NCBI GenBank assembly: GCA_019420325.1
Contig: JAHZHK010000059.1
Span: forward strand, 9,373 to 16,172
Length of the DNA stretch: 6,800 nucleotides
Reading direction: 5' to 3'
Source: Coriobacteriaceae bacterium
Lineage (GTDB): Bacteria; Actinomycetota; Coriobacteriia; Coriobacteriales; UMGS124
Shown here: positions 1-6,328 of the stretch, in pieces
Position numbering within the stretch: position 1 is the first letter of the stretch
Layout: every line of letters begins with the position of its first letter
The notes under the pieces: generated by a model
Database searches by the model: none
What the model saw: only the letters and a program-made list of their open reading frames with translations
What the model was told of the DNA's origin: nothing
Translations under genes and position numbers: made by a program

Positions 1-1309
1 AGGCAGCCCCGCCGCCCTGGAGGGTCTCGAGCCCGGCATGATCGTGTCGCACGTGAACGGCGTTGAGCTTCGCGACATGATCGACTGGGATTGGGAGGCC
101 GACGGCCCCGAGGTCGACCTCGAGGGTATCGCCAACCCCGACACGCCCGACGAGTTCGAGTTCGAGTGCCATATCGAGCGCGACTGGGGCCAGGACTGGG
201 GCATCTCTTTTGACGGGGCCGTGTTCGACGGCATGCGCCTATGCCGCAACAACTGCCTCTTCTGTTTTATGAAGATGCTTCCCCGTGGCATGCGTCGCAC
301 GCTTTACATGCGCGATGACGACTATCGTCTGTCCTTTCTCCAGGGCAACTTCGTCACGCTCACGAACCTCACCGACGACGACGTCGAGCGCATCGTCTCG
401 CATGTCCTGTCGCCGCTCAACGTGTCGCTGCATGCGGTGAGTCCCGATGTGCGCGCCCGCCTCATGGGCAAGAACGCCCAACGTGGCCTGGACGCCCTCG
501 AGCGGATTCTCGAAGGCGGCATTGAGGTGCATGCTCAGATCGTGCTGTGCCCCAACGAAAACGACGGCGAGGAGCTCGTGCGCACGCTCGACTACGTGGA
601 GGCCCACCCGCTCATTACTTCGCTGGGAATCGTGCCACTGGGCTTTACGCGCCACCAGGACACGTTTACCGAGTCGTTCAACGAGCCGGCCCGCGCCCAG
701 GCCGTCATCGACGCCGTGCGGCCCTACCAGCTGCGCAACCGCAAAGAGACGGGCCGCACGCGCTACCAGCTCGCCGATGAGTTCTACCTCATGGCGCGCA
801 CCGATCCGCCCTGTGCCGAGGAGTACGACGGTTATCCCCAGTACTACGACGGCATCGGCATGGTGAGGTCGTTTCTTGACGAGGCCGCCGACCTGCTCGC
901 CGACGAGGAGGCGCTCGGCCCCATTCGCGCCGCCGCGGGGCGCCTCGAGGCGGCGGGGGAGCGGGTGCTGCTCGTCTCGGGCTGCGCGAGCGCGCACGTG
1001 GTGCGCGACTTCGTCCAGGCGCTGCCCGTTGAGGGTCGCTGCGAGGTCGTTGCGGTGGAGAACGACTACTTCGGGGGCAACGTCAACGTCACAGGGCTTC
1101 TGTGTGCCTGCGACGTTTTGGCGCAGCTTCCCCAGGACCTGTCGCACACCGTCGTGTGGCTACCCGACATCATGCTCAACGCCGACCGCCTCACACTTGA
1201 CGGCGTTGCGGCCGACGAGCTTGTCCACGCGCTCGAGGACCGCGGTGCTCGGGGCTTTTTCGTGACCGCGGTGCCCCAAGGCATCAAACGCGCGTTCGAA
1301 GTGCTCTGA
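1..1309 (+). CDS. DUF512-family radical SAM protein with PDZ-like N-terminus (5' partial)
   Basis: Predicted cytoplasmic iron-sulfur enzyme of the DUF512 family (PDZ-like region, radical SAM core, DUF512 C-terminus); its reaction is unknown. The reading frame is open to the left edge. Codons from nt 2 read GSPAALEGLEPG and lead into MIVSHVNGVELRD, which fits the ligand-loop part of a PDZ-like domain, so the ATG at nt 38 is internal and the true start lies upstream. Numbering from the codon at nt 2, the cluster-binding CX3CX2C is C81, C85, C88 (CRNNCLFC). It is followed by family signatures LPRGMRRTLY, DDDYRLSFLQGN and VTLTNL, then SLHAVSPDVR, the NDG at 187-189 and DEFYLMA. The C-terminal DUF512 part contains ENDYFGGNVNVTGLLCACD, with a CxC at C368/C370 where I recall relatives having non-cysteine residues. 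It ends with TGA 48 bases before der. Family assignment is firm; function is not. Confidence 0.93.
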   Translation, partial: GSPAALEGLEPGMIVSHVNGVELRDMIDWDWEADGPEVDLEGIANPDTPDEFEFECHIERDWGQDWGISFDGAVFDGMRLCRNNCLFCFMKMLPRGMRRTLYMRDDDYRLSFLQGNFVTLTNLTDDDVERIVSHVLSPLNVSLHAVSPDVRARLMGKNAQRGLDALERILEGGIEVHAQIVLCPNENDGEELVRTLDYVEAHPLITSLGIVPLGFTRHQDTFTESFNEPARAQAVIDAVRPYQLRNRKETGRTRYQLADEFYLMARTDPPCAEEYDGYPQYYDGIGMVRSFLDEAADLLADEEALGPIRAAAGRLEAAGERVLLVSGCASAHVVRDFVQALPVEGRCEVVAVENDYFGGNVNVTGLLCACDVLAQLPQDLSHTVVWLPDIMLNADRLTLDGVAADELVHALEDRGARGFFVTAVPQGIKRAFEVL

Positions 1310-1315
1310 GCGTGG

Positions 1316-1321
1316 TACCCT
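1316..1321 (+). promoter_or_regulatory. Possible extended -10 promoter element ahead of der
   Basis: The hexamer TACCCT preceded by TGG fits an extended -10 (TGN-TANNNT) and keeps the three most conserved positions (T, A, final T). It lies 36 bases before the der ATG, which would give a leader of about 30 bases. I see no good -35 hexamer 16-18 bases upstream, which an extended -10 may not need. It is the only such motif I found in the three larger gaps. It overlaps a weak inverted repeat followed by T6 (1311-1340), so its reading as a promoter is uncertain. Confidence 0.28.
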
Positions 1322-1343
1322 GACCGCACGTATGTTTTTTCTC

Positions 1344-1350
1344 AAGGAGG
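1344..1350 (+). promoter_or_regulatory. Strong Shine-Dalgarno site for der
   Basis: AAGGAGG is a perfect anti-16S match, and with the next T it extends to AAGGAGGT. It sits 7 bases before the ATG at 1358. It is the best ribosome binding site in the window and fixes the der start. It agrees with the strongly biased codon use of der, which suggests high translation. Confidence 0.9.
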
Positions 1351-1357
1351 TTCACCC

Positions 1358-2674
1358 ATGACAAAGCCTGTCGTTGCAGTGGTGGGCAGGCCCAATGTGG
1401 GCAAGTCCACGTTCGTCAACCGTGTTTCCCAGCGTCCCGAGGCCATCGTGCACGAGACCGAGGGCGTCACCCGTGACAGGACGTTCCATGATTCCGACTG
1501 GAACGGCACCGAGTTCTCGCTGTGCGATACCGGCGGTATCGAGGTCGGCGATTCCGAGGATGCGTTCCAAAGCAAGATTCGCGACCAGGCGGTTCTCGCC
1601 ATCAACGAGGCCGACGCCATCATCTTCCTCGTCGACGGTAAGACCGGCGTCACCGAGGAGGACGAGGCCGTCTCCCGCATCCTGAAGCGCACCGACAAAC
1701 CAGTCTTCCTGGCCGTCAACAAGTGCGACTCCGTCCTGCAGGACGCCAACGCCTACGAGTTCTACAGCCTGGGCCTGGGCGACCCGTACCCCATCAGCGC
1801 CCAGCACGGCAACGGCGTGGGCGACATCCTCGACGACGTTGTGGCTTCGCTGCCTGAGGCCACCGAGGAGGAGATCCCCGAGGACCTCATCCGCGTCGCC
1901 ATCGTCGGCCGCCCCAACGCCGGCAAGTCCTCGCTGCTCAACCGCCTCTGCGGCGAGCAGCGCTCCATCGTGAGCGACGTGGCCGGCACCACCCGTGACG
2001 CCGTCGACACGCTCGTCGAGCACGAGGGCGTCAAGTACCGCCTCATCGACACCGCCGGTATGCGCAAGCGCACCGTCATCAACGAGGACCTGGAGTTCTA
2101 CTCCTACGTGCGTGCCGAGCGCGCCATCGAGCGCGCCGACGTGGCCCTCATCGTCATCGACTCCACCATCGGCGTCACCGAGCAGGACCAGCGCGTCGCC
2201 GGCATGGCGCACAACAACGGCATCGCCGTGGTCGTCCTGCTCAACAAGTGGGACCTCGTCGACACCGCCGAGCGCCGCGAGGAGCTCGAGAACGACGTGG
2301 CCGAGCGCCTGCACTTCGTCTCCTACGCCCCTGTGGTGCGCATCTCCGCCCTTACGGGACGTTCCTGCCTGCGCGTGTGGGACGCTGTGAACACCGCCGA
2401 CGCCCACCGTCGCCAGGTCATCCCGACCCCGCAGCTCAACAAGCTCCTCACCGAGCTGCGCGAGTTCGGCCACACGGTGACGAAGGGCACGAAGCGCCTC
2501 AAGATGAACTACATCACGCAGACCGGCAACAAGCCGCCCATCTTCACCATCTTCGTGAACATGCCCGAGCTCGTCACCCCCAACTACGAGCACTTCCTCG
2601 AGAACCGCATCCGCGACCGTTTCGATCTCACCGGTACGCCCATCAGGTTCAAGTTCAAGAAGAAGGCCATGTAG
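1358..2674 (+). CDS. der: Ribosome biogenesis GTPase Der (EngA)
   Basis: Essential GTPase that binds the 50S precursor and acts late in large-subunit assembly. It has the diagnostic tandem G domains plus a C-terminal KH-like domain. Domain 1: G1 GRPNVGKS (10-17), G2 in GVTRD (36-40), G3 DTGG (57-60), G4 NKCD (121-124), G5 SA (147-148). Domain 2: G1 GRPNAGKS (184-191), G2 GTTRDA (210-215), G3 DTAG (231-234), G4 NKWD (296-299), G5 SAL (330-332). The KH-like part is about 350-438 and ends in a basic tail (RFKFKKKAM). The 438-residue length is normal for the family. All G motifs are intact. The start is set by a perfect Shine-Dalgarno 7 bases upstream. All 16 Phe codons are TTC, unlike plsY, so the gene is probably highly expressed. 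It lies between the DUF512 gene and plsY, an arrangement also known in Firmicutes. Confidence 0.98.
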   Translation: MTKPVVAVVGRPNVGKSTFVNRVSQRPEAIVHETEGVTRDRTFHDSDWNGTEFSLCDTGGIEVGDSEDAFQSKIRDQAVLAINEADAIIFLVDGKTGVTEEDEAVSRILKRTDKPVFLAVNKCDSVLQDANAYEFYSLGLGDPYPISAQHGNGVGDILDDVVASLPEATEEEIPEDLIRVAIVGRPNAGKSSLLNRLCGEQRSIVSDVAGTTRDAVDTLVEHEGVKYRLIDTAGMRKRTVINEDLEFYSYVRAERAIERADVALIVIDSTIGVTEQDQRVAGMAHNNGIAVVVLLNKWDLVDTAERREELENDVAERLHFVSYAPVVRISALTGRSCLRVWDAVNTADAHRRQVIPTPQLNKLLTELREFGHTVTKGTKRLKMNYITQTGNKPPIFTIFVNMPELVTPNYEHFLENRIRDRFDLTGTPIRFKFKKKAM

Positions 2675-2703
2675 GCTCTTGCCTTTGGCAGCGCGAAACC
2701 GTT

Positions 2704-2708
2704 AGGAG
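2704..2708 (+). promoter_or_regulatory. Distant Shine-Dalgarno site for plsY
   Basis: AGGAG lies 13 bases before the ATG at 2722, longer than the usual 5-9. No better site lies nearer, and the next in-frame starts (GTG 2734, ATG 2737) would be further away still, so 2722 remains the best start. The long spacing may lower PlsY translation relative to Der. Confidence 0.6.
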
Positions 2709-2721
2709 ATAACCTTCCACC

Positions 2722-3378
2722 ATGCTTGTCTATGTGATGTGTGCCCTGGCGTGTGTCATCGCGTATGTTCTTGGCGGCATCCCTTCCGCCTATCTCATCG
2801 GTAAGGCTTTTGGCAACGTGGATATCCGTACCCAGGGTTCGGGCAACGTCGGTTCTACCAACGTGGCTCGCACCCTGGGTGCCAAGGCTGGCATTCTCAC
2901 ACTGGTCAGCGACATCCTCAAGGCCGTGATCGCCGTTTTGATCGGCAAGCTTCTCATTGGTGTGGTGGGCGCAGGTGCCATCGAGACGACCGCCCCGGGC
3001 GGCGTCTACGACTGGTGTGCGGCGCTGGTGTACCTTGCGGTCATTCTGGGTCACATGTTCACCCCATTCCTGCATTTTCACGGCGGCAAAGGCATCGCCT
3101 CGGGCTTTGGCGGCGCGGTGGTGCTTATGCCGTGGGCAGGTCTGAGCCTCTGGGGGCCGTTCCTGATTTTTGCTGTTAGCACGCGATATGTCTCGCTCGG
3201 CAGCATTGCCGGTGCCCTGTCGCTGCCCATTTTTGCCAATCTTTTTTATCAGCCTTCGGTGGCTTTCACGGTCATCGTCTGCATCGTGTCGGCGCTTGTC
3301 ATTTGGGGCCATCGCTCCAATATCAAGAAGCTCGCCCACGGGCAGGAGAGCAAGTTCTCCGTTAAAAAGTCGAAGTAG
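2722..3378 (+). CDS. plsY: Acyl-phosphate:glycerol-3-phosphate acyltransferase PlsY
   Basis: Integral membrane enzyme that moves the acyl group from acyl-phosphate (made by PlsX) to sn-glycerol 3-phosphate, giving lysophosphatidic acid, the first step of phospholipid synthesis. The three conserved cytoplasmic motifs are present: GSGNVGSTNVARTLG (39-53), the acyl-phosphate/phosphate-binding HFHGGKGIASG (118-128) preceded by GHMFTPF, and RYVSLGSIAG (155-164). The C-terminus has the family's HRSNIKKLAHGQE (197-209). Hydrophobic segments lie at about 3-23, 56-83, 97-116, 128-152, 160-175 and 181-195. At 218 residues it is somewhat longer than the usual near-200, mostly from a Gly/Ala/Thr-rich loop at about 81-96. 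It ends 5-8 bases before gpsA, whose product makes its substrate. Six of its 11 Phe codons are TTT, unlike der. Confidence 0.97.
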   Translation: MLVYVMCALACVIAYVLGGIPSAYLIGKAFGNVDIRTQGSGNVGSTNVARTLGAKAGILTLVSDILKAVIAVLIGKLLIGVVGAGAIETTAPGGVYDWCAALVYLAVILGHMFTPFLHFHGGKGIASGFGGAVVLMPWAGLSLWGPFLIFAVSTRYVSLGSIAGALSLPIFANLFYQPSVAFTVIVCIVSALVIWGHRSNIKKLAHGQESKFSVKKSK

Positions 3379-3383
3379 GTGAT
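3374..3383 (+). promoter_or_regulatory. Shine-Dalgarno site for gpsA, overlapping the plsY stop
   Basis: AAGTAGGTGAT (3373-3383) differs by one base from AAGGAGGTGAT, the extended anti-16S match, and contains the plsY stop TAG (3376-3378). Its GTAGG core ends 4 bases before the GTG at 3384 and 7 before the GTG at 3387, so spacing favours 3387. The overlap with the stop codon suggests translational coupling of plsY and gpsA. Confidence 0.6.
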
Positions 3384-3386
3384 GTG

Positions 3387-4397
3387 GTGAAGCAGCGCGT
3401 CTGCGTGGTCGGCGCCGGCTCGTGGGGTACCGCAGTTGCCGGGCATATGGCCAAGCAGGGCAACGAGGTGCGCCTTTGGTCGCACAACCCCGAGGTTGCC
3501 CGTTCCATCAACGAGGAGCATACCAACCCCGTCTATTTGCCCGCATGCAAGCTGGGCGAGAATGTGGTCTCCAGCACCGACCATGCGTGGTGCCTCGAAG
3601 AGGCCGACGCGGTGCTGTTCGTTGTTCCCTCAAGCCACCTGCGCTCGGTCGCTCGTGACTGCAACCCCTTTATCGCGCCTGACCTGCCCGTTTGCGTGCT
3701 TACCAAGGGCATCGAGTATGGCACCAACAAGCTCATGACCGAGGTCGTGGAAGACGAGCTTACGGGGCGCAATCGCATCGCGTGCCTGTCGGGTCCCAAC
3801 CATGCCGAGGAAGTCTGCCTCGACATGCCCGCCGGTGCCGTCGCCGCCTCCAGCGACCTGGCATGCGCCGAGTACTTTAAGGACCTTTTTAACGCTGATC
3901 TTTTCCGCACCTACGTGTCCACCGACGAAGTTGGCGTTGAGGTGTGTGCTGCGGCCAAGAACGTCGTGGCCATTGCCTGCGGTGTGGTCAAGGGTCTCTC
4001 GTTTGGTGACAACACGCTCTCCGTCATCATGACGCGCGGCCTTGCCGAGATGAGCCGCATCGTGGTCGCCCGCGGCGGCGACCCCATGACCTGCATGGGC
4101 CTGGCCGGTATGGGCGACCTCGTTGCCACCTGCACGAGCGCCCACTCTCGCAACCAGACCTTCGGCGCAGCGCTTGCAAAGGGTGAAACGCTCGAGTCCT
4201 ACGAGGCACGCACCCACATGGTTGTCGAGGGTGCCCGCGCCTGCCGTTCCATCCTGCATATGGCCCGTGAGCTGGGAGTCGAGGTGCCGCTCACCGAGGC
4301 GGTGCACTCGCTGCTCTATGAGGGCACGCCTCTGCCCGAGATTGCCGAGACCTTGTTCCGCCGCACTCCGCGCATGGAGTTCTACGGTCTCGATTAA
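3387..4397 (+). CDS. gpsA: NAD(P)+-dependent glycerol-3-phosphate dehydrogenase GpsA
   Basis: Soluble enzyme that reduces dihydroxyacetone phosphate to sn-glycerol 3-phosphate, the substrate of PlsY. Numbered from GTG 3387: Rossmann glycine motif GAGSWG (9-14), the NAD-domain LTKGIE (105-110), SGPNHAEE (135-142), the catalytic lysine in the AAAKNVVAIACG stretch (K191), and the substrate-binding GDLVATCTSAHSRNQTFG (243-260) with the conserved Arg-Asn. VVEGARA follows at 279-285. The 336 residues are normal for the family. Two adjacent GTG codons (3384, 3387) can start it; I prefer 3387 because the Shine-Dalgarno is 7 rather than 4 bases away, and the protein then begins MKQRVCVVGAG. An ATG at 3382 is out of frame. 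All expected catalytic residues are present. The near-contact with plsY fits a shared role in membrane lipid synthesis. Confidence 0.97.
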   Translation: MKQRVCVVGAGSWGTAVAGHMAKQGNEVRLWSHNPEVARSINEEHTNPVYLPACKLGENVVSSTDHAWCLEEADAVLFVVPSSHLRSVARDCNPFIAPDLPVCVLTKGIEYGTNKLMTEVVEDELTGRNRIACLSGPNHAEEVCLDMPAGAVAASSDLACAEYFKDLFNADLFRTYVSTDEVGVEVCAAAKNVVAIACGVVKGLSFGDNTLSVIMTRGLAEMSRIVVARGGDPMTCMGLAGMGDLVATCTSAHSRNQTFGAALAKGETLESYEARTHMVVEGARACRSILHMARELGVEVPLTEAVHSLLYEGTPLPEIAETLFRRTPRMEFYGLD

Positions 4398-4433
4398 CAC
4401 AAACTGTTTCGCCCATCGTCTGGAGTTCGAAGA

Positions 4434-4439
4434 GGGGAG
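4434..4439 (+). promoter_or_regulatory. Shine-Dalgarno site for rpe
   Basis: GGGGAG lies 6 bases before the ATG at 4446. The internal Met codons at 4479 and 4482, which would give a more typical Rpe N-terminus, have no purine-rich site in front, so this site decides in favour of the longer form. Confidence 0.7.
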
Positions 4440-4445
4440 CACGAC

Positions 4446-5138
4446 ATGCCTGCAGCTACGTTGTCCAAAACCGATGTGATGATGTCCCCGTCGATTCTCT
4501 CGGCGGATTTCATGGCCCTGCGTGAGAGCGTCTCGCAGGTTGCAGGCGGCGCTGACTTCATCCATGTCGACGTCATGGACGGTCACTTCGTGCCGAACCT
4601 CACCATCGGTCCTATGTTCGTCAAAGGTCTGGCTGGCTGCTTCAGCAACCCCCTCGACGTGCACCTCATGGTGGACAACCCCGAGTCGACTAGCGACTGG
4701 TACATCGACGCAGGCGCCTCGCTCGTGACTGCCCAGCTTGAGGCCCTCACGCATGCCAACCGTTTTGCTCGCCATGTCCGCGAGCGCGGTGCCCTTGCCG
4801 GCATCGCCATCAATCCCGCCACTCCCGTGTGCTTGCTGCGCGATGTCATCGAGGAGCTCGATGTCGTGCTCGTCATGAGCGTGAACCCCGGCTTCGGCGG
4901 CCAGTCTTACATCACCTCCACCGCTCGTCGCATCCGCGAGCTGCGTGACATGTGCGCAAACCTCGGCTGTAACCCTGTGGTTGAGGTTGATGGTGGCATC
5001 AGCGTCAAGACTGCCCCGCTCGTGTGCGAGGCTGGCGCGAACATGCTTGTGGCTGGCTCGGCCATCTTCGGTGCCGAGGATCCCCATGCCGCCATGGAGC
5101 AGATCAGGGCTGCTGGTGCTGCGAGCTTGGTGCTCTAA
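4446..5138 (+). CDS. rpe: Ribulose-phosphate 3-epimerase
   Basis: TIM-barrel enzyme that interconverts D-ribulose 5-phosphate and D-xylulose 5-phosphate in the non-oxidative pentose phosphate pathway. Family signatures: SPSILSADF (14-22), HVDVMDGHFVPNLTIGP (40-56) with metal ligands H40 and D42, DVHLMV (71-76) with H73, NPATP (123-127), MSVNPGFGGQ (144-153), VDGGI (181-185) with the catalytic D182, and the phosphate-binding AGSAIFG (203-209). The 230 residues include about 11 extra at the N-terminus compared with proteins that begin just before SPSILSAD. One oddity: the position usually His in the barrel strand HxEA is Gln here (Q97, in TAQLEAL). The metal and acid-base residues are all present, so I expect an active enzyme. 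It follows gpsA after 48 bases and its stop is 2 bases before the next start. Confidence 0.97.
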   Translation: MPAATLSKTDVMMSPSILSADFMALRESVSQVAGGADFIHVDVMDGHFVPNLTIGPMFVKGLAGCFSNPLDVHLMVDNPESTSDWYIDAGASLVTAQLEALTHANRFARHVRERGALAGIAINPATPVCLLRDVIEELDVVLVMSVNPGFGGQSYITSTARRIRELRDMCANLGCNPVVEVDGGISVKTAPLVCEAGANMLVAGSAIFGAEDPHAAMEQIRAAGAASLVL

Positions 5139-5140
5139 GC

Positions 5141-6328
5141 ATGCGCGTGCGCCACTATTTCGACCATGCGGCGTCGAGCCCCATGTCCAGCCTGTGCCGT
5201 GAGGAGATGGCTCGCTACGACGCGCAAGAATGGGTCGGCGCCAATCCAAACTCCCTGCATACCAGCGGCCGTGCTGCCTTTGCCGCGCTTGAGCGCGCGC
5301 GTACCGACGTTGCACGCGCCGTTGGCGCGAAGCGTCCCAGCGAAATCGTCTTCACGAGTGGCGGCACCGAGGCCAACACACTCGCCATCCGCGGCACAGC
5401 ACTCGCACAGCTCCAAACACCGGGCTCCAAGCGCCGCCGCGTGTTTGTGAGTGCTGTTGAGCATGACTCTGTTCTTGACCCTGCAGCTTCACTTGAACGT
5501 GATGGTTTTACGGTCGAGCGGATTCCTGTGCTTTCCAACGGTGTCGTGGACCTCGATGCCCTTGAGCATATGCTGGGTCCCGATGTGGCGCTCGTTTGCG
5601 TGATGGGCGCAAACAACGAGGTTGGAGCCGTGCAGCCCATCGCGCGCGTCGTAACCCTTGCGCATGCCCAGGGCGCGCTTGTGCATTGCGATGCGATTCA
5701 GACGTTTGGCCATGTTCCCTTCAGCGCCTCGCAGTTGGGCGTTGACACCGCCTCGTTTGCTGCGCACAAGGTTGCGGGTCCCGTCTCGTGCGGAGCGCTC
5801 TATGTGCGCTCGCGCACGCCTATCGTGGCGCAGCAGGTGGGAGGGGGTCAGGAGGGCGGCCTTCGCAGTGGCACGCAAGACGTGCGTTCGGCCATGGCCT
5901 TTGCGGCCGTTGCCAAGCATGCCGCTGCCACGCTTCAAGACAACGACGCGCTTCTGCGTAGCCACGGCCGCCTGATTGTTGACACGCTGTGCGCCGAAGG
6001 ACTCGACTTTTTCGAGACCTTGCGCCGCGAAGGCATCGACACGCCCGAGACGCTTCCCAACATCGTGCATCTGCTTGTGCCCGGCCATCAGACGGAGGGT
6101 CTCGTCCTTGGCTTGGACGACCTGGGATACGAGGTTTCGGGCGGTTCTGCCTGCTCAAGCGGTTCGCTCGACCCTAGTCATGTGCTGGCTGCCATGGGAG
6201 TGCCCCGCGAACTCGCCTTCTGTGCGCTGCGCATCTCCTTCGATGCGCGTGTGAGTGCTGAGGAGTGCGAGGGCTTGGCGCATGCACTTGCACGGGTGTG
6301 CCGCGAGGCCTCGACGCGCAAACGATAG
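5141..6328 (+). CDS. Cysteine desulfurase, NifS/IscS type
   Basis: PLP-dependent class V aminotransferase-fold enzyme that removes sulfur from L-cysteine as an enzyme-bound persulfide, giving alanine. Seen: N-terminal YFDHAASSP (6-14), phosphate-binding TSGGTEANT (72-80), the His stacking on PLP in VEHDSV (H108), the PLP-contacting D184 and Q187, the Schiff-base lysine in SFAAHK (K210), QEGGLRSGT (237-245), and the catalytic cysteine in SGGSACSSGS (C338). The 395 residues are normal. The frame is open for 117 bases upstream into rpe, but the ATG at 5141 directly precedes the conserved YFDHAA. It starts 2 bases after the rpe TAA and has no clear Shine-Dalgarno, so it is probably translated by coupling to rpe. 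No scaffold (IscU/SufU), thiI or mnmA is in the window, so its sulfur acceptor is unknown and I give no isc/nif/suf symbol. Confidence 0.96.
   Translation: MRVRHYFDHAASSPMSSLCREEMARYDAQEWVGANPNSLHTSGRAAFAALERARTDVARAVGAKRPSEIVFTSGGTEANTLAIRGTALAQLQTPGSKRRRVFVSAVEHDSVLDPAASLERDGFTVERIPVLSNGVVDLDALEHMLGPDVALVCVMGANNEVGAVQPIARVVTLAHAQGALVHCDAIQTFGHVPFSASQLGVDTASFAAHKVAGPVSCGALYVRSRTPIVAQQVGGGQEGGLRSGTQDVRSAMAFAAVAKHAAATLQDNDALLRSHGRLIVDTLCAEGLDFFETLRREGIDTPETLPNIVHLLVPGHQTEGLVLGLDDLGYEVSGGSACSSGSLDPSHVLAAMGVPRELAFCALRISFDARVSAEECEGLAHALARVCREASTRKR

Noticed and set aside
1352..2593. A 413-codon open frame on the minus strand opposite der.
   Set aside because: It is the mirror of a GC-rich gene with GC-biased third positions. 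Its translation is low-complexity (His, Asp, Val, Gly runs) with no family signature, while der on the + strand has every motif intact.
2680..2690. Hairpin TGCC-TTT-GGCA just after the der stop as a terminator.
   Set aside because: The stem is only 4 pairs and no T tract follows, so it is unlikely to stop transcription.
4398..4445. The gpsA-rpe gap as a site for a small gene, riboswitch or promoter.
   Set aside because: At 48 bases it is too short for a riboswitch. I found no TGN-TANNNT element or stable hairpin, only the rpe ribosome binding site at its end.
5024..5140. Upstream in-frame extension of the desulfurase gene inside rpe.
   Set aside because: These 39 codons encode a Cys/Arg/Trp-rich stretch unlike any desulfurase N-terminus, and the conserved YFDHAA begins five codons after the ATG at 5141.
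3630..5315. A 561-codon open frame on the minus strand spanning parts of gpsA, rpe and the desulfurase gene.
   Set aside because: It crosses three well-supported genes, has no recognisable domain and is Ala/Arg/Gly/His-rich, as expected for an antisense shadow in high-GC DNA.
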